64,000 nucleotides of DNA from Candidatus Celerinatantimonas neptuna (GTDB lineage Bacteria > Pseudomonadota > Gammaproteobacteria > Enterobacterales > Celerinatantimonadaceae), in NCBI GenBank assembly GCA_911810475.1, contig OU461276.1, positions 3,845,501 through 3,909,500 of the forward strand, read 5' to 3'. The position numbers were made by a program, and so were the translations under genes. Positions 8,934 through 17,831 of this stretch are shown here, one piece after another; within the stretch, counting starts at the first letter, position 1, and each line of letters starts with the position of its first letter. A model generated the notes under the pieces. It made no database searches, was not told the DNA's origin, and saw nothing but the letters and a program-made list of their open reading frames with translations.

Positions 8934-9593
8934 ATGAATCAGAATAGTAGCATCGATTATAGCGCTGTCCGTCAACGAGATGAGACCAATAAAGTTCTGC
9001 GCAACACATACATGTTACTGGCCATGACATTAGCTTTTTCAGCTGTTGTAGCAATGGTTGCAGCTGTATATGCGCTACCATCTCCAGGACTTATAATATC
9101 TTTGGTTGGTATCTATGGTCTCATGTTTGCTGTTGAAAAAACCAAAAATAGTAGCACTGGTTTAATTTTTGTCTTTTTATTCACTGGTTTTTTAGGATAT
9201 ACATTAGGCCCGATCATTAATTTGCTGCTAAAAACTGGTGGAACAGAAATTCTATTTACAGCTCTGGGTGGAACAGCCCTTACATTTTTTGCTCTGTCTG
9301 CTTATGTACTGACAACCCGAAAAGATATGTCATTCCTAGGTGGAATGATGTTCGCTGGATTCATTGTCATTATTGTGGGCATGATCGCAAATATATTTCT
9401 AAAAATGCCAGCCCTCAATCTTGCTATCAGTGGATTATTTATTCTGTTCTCTTCTGGCGCAATCCTGATGAAAACCAGCGAAATCATCCACGGTGGTGAA
9501 AGAAACTATATATCAGCAACACTTACTATATTTGTATCCCTATACAATATTTTCGTCAGCTTACTTAATATTTTAATGGCTTCACGCAACTAA
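8934..9593 (+). CDS. yccA: YccA-type Bax inhibitor-1 family membrane protein (FtsH modulator)
   Basis: A 219-aa protein, the same length as E. coli YccA, with seven predicted transmembrane segments and family blocks HKVLRNTY-like NKVLRNTYMLLAMTLAFSA, LPSPGLI, VGIYGLMF and FTGFLGYTLGPI. In E. coli YccA is an inner membrane substrate and modulator of the FtsH protease and can protect SecY when the translocon is jammed. The ATG at 8934 is chosen because GGAG lies 7 bases upstream and it reproduces the family N-terminus. The upstream codons from 8904 lack support. A strong terminator follows, so it appears monocistronic, although yccA, yccS and tusE are also neighbours in E. coli. Confidence 0.93.
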   Translation: MNQNSSIDYSAVRQRDETNKVLRNTYMLLAMTLAFSAVVAMVAAVYALPSPGLIISLVGIYGLMFAVEKTKNSSTGLIFVFLFTGFLGYTLGPIINLLLKTGGTEILFTALGGTALTFFALSAYVLTTRKDMSFLGGMMFAGFIVIIVGMIANIFLKMPALNLAISGLFILFSSGAILMKTSEIIHGGERNYISATLTIFVSLYNIFVSLLNILMASRN

Positions 9594-9608
9594 AACTTTA
9601 TCAGTCCA

Positions 9609-9637
9609 AACGTCCTGTCTAACAACAGGGCGTTTTT
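9609..9637 (+). terminator. Intrinsic terminator after yccA
   Basis: A 10-bp stem AACGTCCTGT (9609-9618) and ACAGGGCGTT (9625-9634) with one G-T pair and a 6-base loop is followed by a run of T to 9637. It lies 15 bases after the yccA stop and just before the next gene. Confidence 0.85.
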
Positions 9638-9651
9638 CTATTCAGGTTACC

Positions 9652-11778
9652 ATGCACGCTCTTTGGAACTACATTAAACCGCCTTCACTTAAAACACTGC
9701 AATTTTCGATTGCCAGCAAATTTTTGCTACTCACGGTTATAAATTTCAGTGGCTATTATTTGCATATTCCGCTTCCCTACATTGTAACTACCGCACTTGG
9801 AATCGTTGCTGCAGCTTTAGCGGATCATCCTGCGTTATACGTTAATCGCTTCAAATCATTATGTGTAATGTTGCTCTGCTTTGGACTAGCGTCATTTTCA
9901 GTAACCGCCCTATTCCCTTATCCCTGGTTATTTGCTCTAGGCGTTTTTAGCTCAACATTCTTATTTGTCATGCTGGCTGGTATTGATTTACGTTTTGGTC
10001 CGGTAACACTCAGTGCACTTATTCTAGCTATCTATACCATGTTAGGGTATGGACAATATAGTGATAAATGGCATCAACCACTGCTTTTCCTTTTAGGTGG
10101 GTTAGGTTATTTTTTACTTTCTTTTCTCATTCACTGGATCACACCGAATCAGAGTATTGCCCAACAGAGTGAGCAATTGTTTACACTATTAGCCAAATAT
10201 CAAGCAACTAAGTCACAATATTTTGGCCATTCAAGCCATTCAGAAAAATTACGATTAAAGCTGGCTTCGTTAGCGAGTGACGCTTCTTTATCATTAGCCC
10301 AGATGCGTCGTTTACTGGTCATTAGACAAGCACAAAATCCCTTGTCTAATCGCCACTCAGGATACTTAGATGTTTTTTTCAAAGCCCAATTATTGATCGA
10401 ACGAATGATTTCATCACACATTGATTATCAGGGGATCAATCGTAAATTAGCGGATACAGGGATCCCTTCACAACTTCACTTTATTATGTTGGGACTTGCC
10501 AAACGAATTGCTAAACAAACAAAATTGCAAGATATCAATGATACCATTCAACAATCGATCTCCCATGTTGCCCAAATCGTTCATAGTGACCAACAGGTAA
10601 GAAAAGTACTCGGGCATATTGGTCAGAATCAGTTGAGTTTTATGCTGAATAATTTAAGCGAAATGGAACGGCTCACCCGTCAAAAAGTTCCATTTCCAAG
10701 CCATGATTTTCAGTTTGAAGGATTAACGACGTTATCGTGGAAAGAAATTAAACAGAAATTTCTAAATCCATCTCATCTGCTCTTTCGCCATGCATTGCGA
10801 CAAGCCATTTGTATGCTAACAGGATATGCGATTATTCTGCTCATCCCTGGTCCTCCACACGGTCAGGATTACTGGCTTTTACTTACAACCTTGTTAGTTA
10901 CAAAGCCAAACTACTCAGCTACGCGACAAAGACTGCTTGAGCGTATTGTAGGGACACTCATAGGTATCGCAATCGCGACAGCTTTAGTGATCTTAAAATT
11001 ACCCATCCATGCAGAACTCTTCGTCATCGTAATTACAGGATTCCTTTTCTTCTGGTACTTCAGCCATCGCTACGCCATTGCGGTGGTCATGATTACATTA
11101 TTCGTTGCACTGGCACTTCAGATATTAGGTATTGATTCATCTTTAACCATTAGTATTCGCATAATCGCAACCTTGCTGGGCGCATTATTGGTTTATATTG
11201 CATCTCGTTTTATCTGGCCCGACTGGCTTGAAAACCACAATCCAGAAATCATTCACCAGCTGATTGAAAAAATACATTTATATCAACAAGTAATATTCGA
11301 GCAATATCAGCAGCATGTGAATATTGAAGATGAACGTTATCGGTTAGCCCGATTTCACGCGCATACAAGTGAAGCAGAGTTAGGGCGCCACTGGCAGTCA
11401 TTGCTGGCTGAACCTGTATCCAAACGAAATGATCTGACAATTCTCTATCAACTCACAGGTCATTTTCATTCTTATTTATCCCATTTATCAGCTCTTGCAC
11501 TTTATCGGGGACGCTCTCTATCACCACAAGCACTTCAGATTATGGACGAAATTAGTCTACAATTCCGAACGGCACTCGATGAAATGAGCCAAAAACTTAG
11601 TCGGGAAAAAACCAATTCACCTCAAAACGTCGACTTATTAACCCAATCTATAAACCAACAATTACGGGTTTTAATGCCAAACTTACATGGTGAAGATCTG
11701 TTAATCACATTTCAGTTACAAAAAATGACTGAAAATCTTGAACAGATACAATCTCTAATCTCAGAGCGCCAGCTCTAA
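9652..11778 (+). CDS. yccS: YccS-like FUSC-family inner membrane protein
   Basis: A 708-aa protein close in length to E. coli YccS (about 717). It has two blocks of transmembrane helices, roughly residues 20-160 and 380-500, each followed by a large helical cytoplasmic domain, the layout of FUSC / aromatic acid exporter-like proteins. Family-like segments are [14 protein letters not shown] near residue 55, and [33 protein letters not shown] around 405-440. The last contains the TR-R--R--GT motif of the domain. Substrate is unknown, and aromatic or fusaric acid-type efflux is only a family guess. The gene sits between yccA and tusE, as in enterics. aggttacc just before the ATG is a plausible ribosome site. 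Confidence 0.87.
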   Translation: MHALWNYIKPPSLKTLQFSIASKFLLLTVINFSGYYLHIPLPYIVTTALGIVAAALADHPALYVNRFKSLCVMLLCFGLASFSVTALFPYPWLFALGVFSSTFLFVMLAGIDLRFGPVTLSALILAIYTMLGYGQYSDKWHQPLLFLLGGLGYFLLSFLIHWITPNQSIAQQSEQLFTLLAKYQATKSQYFGHSSHSEKLRLKLASLASDASLSLAQMRRLLVIRQAQNPLSNRHSGYLDVFFKAQLLIERMISSHIDYQGINRKLADTGIPSQLHFIMLGLAKRIAKQTKLQDINDTIQQSISHVAQIVHSDQQVRKVLGHIGQNQLSFMLNNLSEMERLTRQKVPFPSHDFQFEGLTTLSWKEIKQKFLNPSHLLFRHALRQAICMLTGYAIILLIPGPPHGQDYWLLLTTLLVTKPNYSATRQRLLERIVGTLIGIAIATALVILKLPIHAELFVIVITGFLFFWYFSHRYAIAVVMITLFVALALQILGIDSSLTISIRIIATLLGALLVYIASRFIWPDWLENHNPEIIHQLIEKIHLYQQVIFEQYQQHVNIEDERYRLARFHAHTSEAELGRHWQSLLAEPVSKRNDLTILYQLTGHFHSYLSHLSALALYRGRSLSPQALQIMDEISLQFRTALDEMSQKLSREKTNSPQNVDLLTQSINQQLRVLMPNLHGEDLLITFQLQKMTENLEQIQSLISERQL

Positions 11779-11797
11779 ATTACCAATGAGACTAAAC

Positions 11798-12127
11798 ATG
11801 CTGGAAATAAACGGAAAAGAACTTGAAACAGACGCCGAAGGTTATCTGTTAGATAGTACCCAATGGAGTGAACCTCTTGCTGTCGTTATAGCAGAAAAAG
11901 AAGGTATAGAATTGACCGAACCCCATTGGCAAGTTATTCATTTTGTCAGAGATTTTTATTTAGAATTCAATACATCTCCAGCCATTCGCCCTTTAGTCAA
12001 AGCCATGGGGAAAAAATATGGTCCAGATAAAGGAAACAGCCGCTATCTATACCGATTATTTCCCAAAGGGCCCGCCAAACAAGCCACTAAAATAGCAGGG
12101 TTACCTAAACCAGCACGCTGTATCTAA
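11798..12127 (+). CDS. tusE: Sulfurtransferase TusE (DsrC family)
   Basis: A 109-aa protein, identical in length to E. coli TusE. It accepts persulfide sulfur from TusBCD and passes it to MnmA for 2-thiolation of the tRNA wobble uridine. The functional penultimate Cys108 is present in the C-terminal PKPARCI, and the body carries [22 protein letters not shown] and [22 protein letters not shown] start at ATG 11798 ([11 protein letters not shown]) because it matches the family. The ATG at 11786 adds four residues and neither has a strong ribosome site. tusE is convergent with the end of the Tad locus, 24 bases away. Confidence 0.95.
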   Translation: MLEINGKELETDAEGYLLDSTQWSEPLAVVIAEKEGIELTEPHWQVIHFVRDFYLEFNTSPAIRPLVKAMGKKYGPDKGNSRYLYRLFPKGPAKQATKIAGLPKPARCI

Positions 12128-12151
12128 CGATTACTCAAACCAAGAAACTTA

Positions 12152-12658
12152 TCAGTCAATAATAAGAACAGCCCTGCGATTTGAAGCCCGCCCTCCCGAC
12201 GTTTTATTGGAAGCGGTTGGTTTTAATTCACCTTCAGAAGAGATAATGATATGTCTTCTCAATACTCCCCGACTCTCAAGATAGGCAGCAACTGCTTTTG
12301 CTCTGGCGAGCCCAAGGTGCTTATTATATAAGCGAGTACCTATGCTATCTGTATACCCAGTAACTTGCAGTTCTATTGAATTTTCTTTTTGGCTTTTTAA
12401 AAAACGATTCAACGCCCTCTTCGCTTGCAGATTTAATCTTGACTGATCAAATGCAAAATAAACCACTGAATGATTATAAACAGCCTGACAAGACTCTGAA
12501 TAATCATCCATCGATTGTGAGTTCAATTTAACCTGATATCCATCTTGCAACAACCCGATATGATAAGTTATGGAATGGGGTAATTCACAATTGGCACTGG
12601 CCATATGGCACATCAATAACCCTGCAAAAAGAAGGGATGACTTCATTATTCTATTCAT
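12152..12658 (-). CDS. OmpA-family outer membrane/periplasmic protein at the end of the tad locus
   Basis: A 168-aa exported protein: signal peptide about residues 1-22 (cleavage near MASA), then an OmpA C-terminal peptidoglycan-binding domain from about residue 65. It has the motifs VYFAFDQSRLN, TGYTDSIGTRLYN, LGLARAKAVAAYLESRGV and the closing GRASNRRAVLIID. The Asp and Arg that bind diaminopimelate in this fold are present (TDSIG and NRR). It begins 10 bases after tadG, so it is probably the last gene of the pilus operon. Inference: it anchors the Tad secretion apparatus to the cell wall, a role OmpA-like proteins play in several tad loci. Confidence 0.85.
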   Translation of the reverse strand: MNRIMKSSLLFAGLLMCHMASANCELPHSITYHIGLLQDGYQVKLNSQSMDDYSESCQAVYNHSVVYFAFDQSRLNLQAKRALNRFLKSQKENSIELQVTGYTDSIGTRLYNKHLGLARAKAVAAYLESRGVLRRHIIISSEGELKPTASNKTSGGRASNRRAVLIID

Positions 12659-12668
12659 ATCATCTCAT

Positions 12669-14198
12669 TTAATTCGTTGTTACTTTATAGTCGTTGTAAT
12701 AAAGATGTCCAATTTCTTCAGTAATCAAATCTAATATCTTTGAATAAATTGCATTATAATCCTCTGCATTGAAAATATTTCCTGAATCAGCACATTCAGC
12801 AAGTCCTGGATTCTGGCTGGTATCATAATCAAAACCAATAACGGCAATTTTCAAAGACTGATTTTTGCTGGTAAACTGTCGTCGCAAATACTGACATAAT
12901 CCATTATTATAATAATATTGACTTAAACCACCATCCGTATCTTGACCATCAGATAACACAATAATTAGATTGCTTTTATTATCTGTACTCTTATTCAATA
13001 GCATCTCTGCAGCGGGAATGATCCCCTGACTTGAGGATGTTGCCCCAGAAGGAAAAAAATTATCAATCTGTGACTCTACTGATGGAAAATTATCAGTCAA
13101 GCCGATATTATAAAAATAGCCAGTATAACTACACTCCTGTGACCAGCCACTAGAATTATAATTACTACAGCCAATATAATTTTCTATTTTACCATTACGC
13201 TGTTGTTGAGCACTACTAATACCAGAATAACTATTTGGATACCAATCATCATAGTCCCAACTATAATATATCCCCCACCGAGAATCATGATAAGAACCAA
13301 GAGTCCAACCCAAGTATTTCTGAATATCTTGTTTATCTGGTATAGCCGAGCCTAGCGTGTGCACACCATCAGGATAATGCTGATGCATATTTTTATTATC
13401 ATTATTTAGTTCATTCATAGAAAAAACTGGGGATAATTTCTGAGCTAAAAGCGGCCCTCTGACTACTGACTCACCATATCTATAATTATAATATGATAAA
13501 GTTGTACCACTAATCTCTTTGTTCACATCATTGTAAGGAACTACCGCCACATGATTAGTTTTATAACTACTTCCATCAACACTGTTATTTTTTGACAGGT
13601 TATTATATTTAGTCAAAACATTCATGATATCTGTTAGTATATCAATCACTCCTGCATATTTTGCCTTTTGTTGTCCACCAAAATCATCAAGCATCGAACC
13701 TGACATATCCGTCACGAAAGCAATATCAACAAAATTCTGTTGATATTTCCGGGCAACGGCAGTGTTAACTAACGTTTGATTTTTATCAAACCCAATTCTT
13801 ACGGTATTCTTTGGAAACCAGCTGCTAAACTGGCTACTGACGGTCACGCGGTATTCATTAAAATTTAATCCATTTTTATCATAAACGCCCGCAATACCAC
13901 ATTTAGAACCATACACTTGTTCACAACTGCGTGTAATAACATTAATATCAGTAGAGTCCACCGTCGCATTCGGTTCTGTTGCATGAATATAATTTTGTAC
14001 CAGCGTTTCTTCTGTCGTGCTGGAATGGTCGACTGAAGCAGCTACAGCCAGAGATGCACTTTCTACGACATCACTTAAGCGTGCACTGTCGGTCAAATAC
14101 CGTGTCCCTTCAATTGTTAATGCAAAAAAACCGAAAAAGATGGGAAAGATAATGACAAAAGCAATTGCAGCGACCCCTTTTTGATGTTTTATCTTCAT
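12669..14198 (-). CDS. tadG: TadG-like pilus assembly protein with von Willebrand A domain
   Basis: A 509-aa minor pilin-like protein. The N-terminus MKIKHQKGVAAIAFVIIFPIFF is a pseudopilin-type hydrophobic segment (TadE/TadG-type, about residues 8-35). From about residue 155 runs a vWA domain with the MIDAS signature FVTDMSGSM and, near the C-terminus, IIVLSDGQDTDGG. Between these lies an unusual stretch very rich in Tyr, Trp, Ser and Asn (about residues 285-380). The start ATG 14198 is preferred to the longer frame from 14264, which overlaps tadF by 65 bases and has a non-TadG extension. It follows tadF by one base. Role: minor component of the Tad/Flp pilus, from family knowledge. Confidence 0.85.
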   Translation of the reverse strand: MKIKHQKGVAAIAFVIIFPIFFGFFALTIEGTRYLTDSARLSDVVESASLAVAASVDHSSTTEETLVQNYIHATEPNATVDSTDINVITRSCEQVYGSKCGIAGVYDKNGLNFNEYRVTVSSQFSSWFPKNTVRIGFDKNQTLVNTAVARKYQQNFVDIAFVTDMSGSMLDDFGGQQKAKYAGVIDILTDIMNVLTKYNNLSKNNSVDGSSYKTNHVAVVPYNDVNKEISGTTLSYYNYRYGESVVRGPLLAQKLSPVFSMNELNNDNKNMHQHYPDGVHTLGSAIPDKQDIQKYLGWTLGSYHDSRWGIYYSWDYDDWYPNSYSGISSAQQQRNGKIENYIGCSNYNSSGWSQECSYTGYFYNIGLTDNFPSVESQIDNFFPSGATSSSQGIIPAAEMLLNKSTDNKSNLIIVLSDGQDTDGGLSQYYYNNGLCQYLRRQFTSKNQSLKIAVIGFDYDTSQNPGLAECADSGNIFNAEDYNAIYSKILDLITEEIGHLYYNDYKVTTN

Positions 14199-14199
14199 G

Positions 14200-14766
14200 C
14201 TAACGTCCCAAAATAATTGAATTAGAACGTACCCATTGATAATCACCACCTGCCAGGCGACCAAACCAATTATTGGTTTGATAACATAAAGTCACCTGAA
14301 AAACAGGAGCCCTTCTGGATTCATTCGTAACAGGCGAAAAATCCGGCGCATTCTGATAAGTTAATCGTTTTTCAGGCTGACAATCGGTTCCATTATTCCC
14401 TACATTAAAATCAATATATTGTCCTTTACCTGTTCCACTAAAGACATACTCTTCATAAAAAGCACCGTAGCGTGATGTATCAAAATTTGCCATTGTGCGG
14501 GTAAGTGACTGCTTAACAATGCTATCAACCTCCTGAACCTGCCGTTCAGTCATCACCTCTGAATCACTATCCGAGCTGTAAAGCTGAGTCCTTTCTTTAA
14601 TAACACTCACAGCTGAATAACTCATTCGATCGAGCATGCCTTCAATGGACTGCTTTACAACCATATCTGCCGTAAACACAATAATTACACTCATAAATAC
14701 AGCAATAATTGCAAACTCAATTGTAAAACTACCACGATATTTAGTTGTAAAATTTATTGCGTTCAT
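14200..14766 (-). CDS. tadF: Pseudopilin TadF
   Basis: A 188-aa protein with a prepilin-like start: KYRG followed by SFTIEFAIIAVFMSVIIVF, where the Glu at +5 after the Gly is the hallmark recognised by the TadV peptidase in Tad pseudopilins. The mature part is periplasmic and contains two Cys (NGTDCQPE and VTLCYQT) that could form a disulfide. The ATG at 14766 is chosen over GTG 14790 because it places the prepilin motif near the N-terminus. The start overlaps the tadE 3' end by 26 bases, and tadG starts one base after its stop. Confidence 0.85.
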   Translation of the reverse strand: MNAINFTTKYRGSFTIEFAIIAVFMSVIIVFTADMVVKQSIEGMLDRMSYSAVSVIKERTQLYSSDSDSEVMTERQVQEVDSIVKQSLTRTMANFDTSRYGAFYEEYVFSGTGKGQYIDFNVGNNGTDCQPEKRLTYQNAPDFSPVTNESRRAPVFQVTLCYQTNNWFGRLAGGDYQWVRSNSIILGR

Positions 14767-15262
14767 ATTCTTGCACCACAAAAACTTCACGCTTTAAGCT
14801 GATTTGATCACTTAAAAACAACTTAAAAAGAGGACTAAAATGATAACTAACCTGATAAACGGCAATAGGAGCATTAACCTGGCTGGCAGCCTGTGTCAAT
14901 TCCAAACAGTTTTTTTGCTGCTTCTTATCTTCAACTTTTTTGCAACTGTCCGCTAAATCAGCCACATTACCATAGAAATAACTTTTCACTGAAAATTGAT
15001 CATAGTTAACCAACTTGCCCCAAATACCGGTATCTTCTTTTAGAAAAAGCAGAAATTGCTGTTTATAACTATCTTCATTTGCTTTTGTCGGAACGCTATC
15101 CCGGGTATCTCGGGCCGTCTTAGCCAACGTATAATCAATAAGCCCCGACACATACCCCATATAAGCAATCTGAGCCCAAACAAAAAACAACAACATAAAA
15201 AAGAAAAACCCCATTGCAAATTCTATACTCACGACCCCAGAGTTACGATTCACTCTTTTCAT
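14741..15262 (-). CDS. tadE: Pseudopilin TadE
   Basis: A 173-aa minor pseudopilin. After a short basic leader (MKRVNRNSG) comes VVSIEFAMGFFFFMLLFFVW, the TadE-like hydrophobic helix with Glu at +5. Processing by TadV between Gly and Val is expected. The start ATG 15262 has AAGGA about ten bases upstream. The frame remains open further upstream to 15424, but that part merely overlaps tadD and reads as non-family residues. Two Cys (DSCKK and KNCLE) may pair in the periplasm. Overlaps of 20 bases with tadD and 26 bases with tadF show tight coupling. Confidence 0.86.
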   Translation of the reverse strand: MKRVNRNSGVVSIEFAMGFFFFMLLFFVWAQIAYMGYVSGLIDYTLAKTARDTRDSVPTKANEDSYKQQFLLFLKEDTGIWGKLVNYDQFSVKSYFYGNVADLADSCKKVEDKKQQKNCLELTQAASQVNAPIAVYQVSYHFSPLFKLFLSDQISLKREVFVVQEYERNKFYN

Positions 15263-16034
15263 CACTTTGTAATCCTTTTTGATGAAGCGTTTGCAATTGT
15301 TGATATATTGACTTTGCATGTTCTGCCTGACCACGACCAAGAACTTCTTTAAATAATTCAAACTGTTGATTTTTTGCCAGGGCAAAAAGCAGATTGGCAC
15401 GTATTTCAGGCCCAGCCTGACCATTACGATAAAGAGGCATCAGCTTATCTATAGCAGCTTGATAATGATGTTGATAAATATCTATAACAGCCAGATTATT
15501 CAATACTTTTTCATCGCTATACATTAATATCCGAGCTTGATTAAACGCTCTTTGCGCAGAAATAAAATCATCCATATACGCATTAATGATACCCAATAAA
15601 TTGTATGCTTGAGCCATTTGAGGATCTCTACCAATAGCAAGTTTTACTTGCCGCAGAGCCTGCGCTAACTTGCCCTGCTGGTATAAGCATTGTGCACTTA
15701 AATAATAAATACGAGACTCAGGGCGCGAGTGCTTTCGCAAATATCTCAGTTGAAATAATGCTGAATTACAATCTCCGGAAAGATAATAAGTATGTGCAAG
15801 TTTAAAACGAACAGAATTTGATTTTTTATCTCGTAATTGCCTTTTATAAAGTGTAATAAGCCCTGTATAATTTTTCGCTTTCTGCATCAACTGCTCTTTT
15901 TCTGCTGCAGTTAAAGGTTTAGCATTGACGATTCGTAATTGATGATTAACCTGAATGACATGGTTAGGTTGTGTTGCACACCCAACTAAAATAAGTATGG
16001 CTATACAGACACAACATATATTTCTATAGACCAT
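15243..16034 (-). CDS. tadD: TadD-like TPR lipoprotein
   Basis: A 263-aa lipoprotein with signal peptide and lipobox ending LILVGC (Cys about residue 19) and then tetratricopeptide repeats from about residue 70 to 230 (VRFKLAHTYYLSGDCNSALFQ, RIYYLSAQCLYQQGKLAQAL, AQAYNLLGIINAYMDDFISA). TadD is a TPR lipoprotein needed for pilus assembly, thought to act like pilotins or PilF on secretin and machine assembly. Position between tadC and tadE is canonical. It overlaps tadC by 11 bases. The identity comes from position plus the lipobox/TPR layout. Confidence 0.87.
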   Translation of the reverse strand: MVYRNICCVCIAILILVGCATQPNHVIQVNHQLRIVNAKPLTAAEKEQLMQKAKNYTGLITLYKRQLRDKKSNSVRFKLAHTYYLSGDCNSALFQLRYLRKHSRPESRIYYLSAQCLYQQGKLAQALRQVKLAIGRDPQMAQAYNLLGIINAYMDDFISAQRAFNQARILMYSDEKVLNNLAVIDIYQHHYQAAIDKLMPLYRNGQAGPEIRANLLFALAKNQQFELFKEVLGRGQAEHAKSIYQQLQTLHQKGLQSDEKSES

Positions 16035-16908
16035 GATAGAAAATCCTCATCACCCCGGGAGCCGCAACCAAAACAGCAACAGGAATCATAATAAAGACAA
16101 TCAAGGGAACTGACATCTTGGCTGATAATTTACCGACCTTCTCTTCTAGTGACAGCATCTGAATTTCTCGAATATCTTGTGACAATATTTTGAGGACCTG
16201 ATAGATAGATGTCCCGTAATGAAGACTCTGACCCAGAGTCTGAACAAAGGAATGCATCTCGGCACTGGGAATTCTTTCAAGTAATTCCTCAAGGGCTACA
16301 TCCAGACCAACAAGTTTAGAACGGTCATTTACCTTTTTAAGCATAAAAGCAATATTTTTATCAAAGTCAGCCATTTCAACTGTCAGGTAATGAAATGCCG
16401 ATTCGATTGTCATGCCGGTTTGAACACAAACGCCTAATAAATCAATCAAATATGGCAATTGCTGTGAAATTTCCCGTGTTAACTCTTTCTTTCGATAATT
16501 CAGGTAAACATCAGGTAAAATAATCAAAACAATCGATAAAGAAGCTATCACCAATATAAGGTGTTCTGTATCTTCAATATTAAGTTCATATCTAAACAAC
16601 CAACATCCAATAGTTAACAGAGCAAATACCCCATATTTAACAGGGTAATAAAAAAGTGCGTAACGCTCATCATAGAATCCAGCTGCCACCATCGTTTGCA
16701 TCAACGCATCCTGTTTTGACTTAGCAAAACGTGCAGCTATCTGACGAAGATGCTCTTGCCATAATTTTTTGTCGGTCTGCTGCTTAACCATATATTTTTT
16801 AAGTGTGCGTTCTCGTGACATGGCCTTAACCATGAGAGTCACTAATATGGCCAACACAAGTGATAGAAAACCCAACGATCCAATCAAAACCCAACGGTGT
16901 AAATCCAT
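16024..16908 (-). CDS. tadC: Tad inner membrane platform protein TadC
   Basis: A 294-aa type II secretion F-like membrane protein. It has an N-terminal helix (residues 8-28), a helix pair around 90-130, the cytoplasmic T2SSF domain (QLPYLIDLLGVCVQTGMTIESAF, about 147-169) and a final helix near 270-290 with the typical MSVPLIVFIMIPVAVLVAAPGV. TadB and TadC are paired paralogues forming the platform on which the TadA ATPase acts. The ATG shares one base with the tadB TAA stop (TAATG). Confidence 0.92.
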   Translation of the reverse strand: MDLHRWVLIGSLGFLSLVLAILVTLMVKAMSRERTLKKYMVKQQTDKKLWQEHLRQIAARFAKSKQDALMQTMVAAGFYDERYALFYYPVKYGVFALLTIGCWLFRYELNIEDTEHLILVIASLSIVLIILPDVYLNYRKKELTREISQQLPYLIDLLGVCVQTGMTIESAFHYLTVEMADFDKNIAFMLKKVNDRSKLVGLDVALEELLERIPSAEMHSFVQTLGQSLHYGTSIYQVLKILSQDIREIQMLSLEEKVGKLSAKMSVPLIVFIMIPVAVLVAAPGVMRIFYHGL

Positions 16909-17828
16909 TAACGGATCCCCCGCATAAAGGCATACATAATGGCCATACCGATCGCTTCACTGACAATGACATAATAAAGCAATAGTTGTCCATGACTGTT
17001 AGTCAACAAAAAATCAAAATTTTCAGGTGCCAGAAACCGGAGCATTATAATTACACCAAAAGGAATAATTGCCACGATTTTAGCGGACATACGGGCTTCA
17101 GCTGTCAAAGCCTTTTTCTTTTTTTCAAGAGCCCTAGATTCAAACATTACCCGATTCAATCGCTGGATAATATCCCGAAGCTGTCCTCCTCGGTTAATGT
17201 TTGCCCTCAAGGTAATTGTAAAGAAGACAAACTCAGGATATGGAAATCTGCGACATGCTCGCTTTAACACTTCATCAGGAGACTCTCCGATTTGCAGTCG
17301 CTCTCCCATATGTTTAAATTCCTGGCCGACATCATTATCCAATTTTTTACCTACATAGATAATGGCATGCATTAAGCTATCACCAGCAGTAATTGCACTG
17401 GAAAGCATGTTTAAAGCTTCAGGAAATCCGACATTAAAATGATGACGAGCCAATCGATGCAACCACATTAATCCTATCACCGTTGCTACTAGCAGGAATA
17501 AAAGCAGCCCTATAGCGATATCCAAATGAAGAATACGAAGACTCAAAAATGAGGCAAGACACAACCATGTAAAATAATAAATAAAAACTCTGAGTATGGC
17601 CTTTTTACCTAAAGGCAAAACACTACTATACAAATAGACATATATCCGTCGATGAATCGGTATATTAGCTAATGCCTTAATATCAATAAAACTTTCATTA
17701 ATAATTTCTGCTTTCTTGTGCTGTTTCTTATCAGTGAAAAAATCTAACCGTTCCTTTCTTTTTCGTAATAATAAGAATAACAGCCATAGCCCGAGTATAA
17801 TTGAACCTGATGAAAGCAAAAATTGCAT
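16908..17828 (-). CDS. tadB: Tad inner membrane platform protein TadB
   Basis: A 306-aa T2SSF-family membrane protein with transmembrane helices near residues 5-20, 90-130 and 255-300, and a cytoplasmic domain including GFPEALNMLSSAITAGDSLMHAI and LRANINRGGQLRDIIQRLN, both hallmark T2SSF segments. It lies 3 bases after tadA and overlaps tadC by one base. Together with TadC it forms the inner membrane core of the Flp pilus machine. Confidence 0.92.
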   Translation of the reverse strand: MQFLLSSGSIILGLWLLFLLLRKRKERLDFFTDKKQHKKAEIINESFIDIKALANIPIHRRIYVYLYSSVLPLGKKAILRVFIYYFTWLCLASFLSLRILHLDIAIGLLLFLLVATVIGLMWLHRLARHHFNVGFPEALNMLSSAITAGDSLMHAIIYVGKKLDNDVGQEFKHMGERLQIGESPDEVLKRACRRFPYPEFVFFTITLRANINRGGQLRDIIQRLNRVMFESRALEKKKKALTAEARMSAKIVAIIPFGVIIMLRFLAPENFDFLLTNSHGQLLLYYVIVSEAIGMAIMYAFMRGIR

Positions 17829-17831
17829 TAG

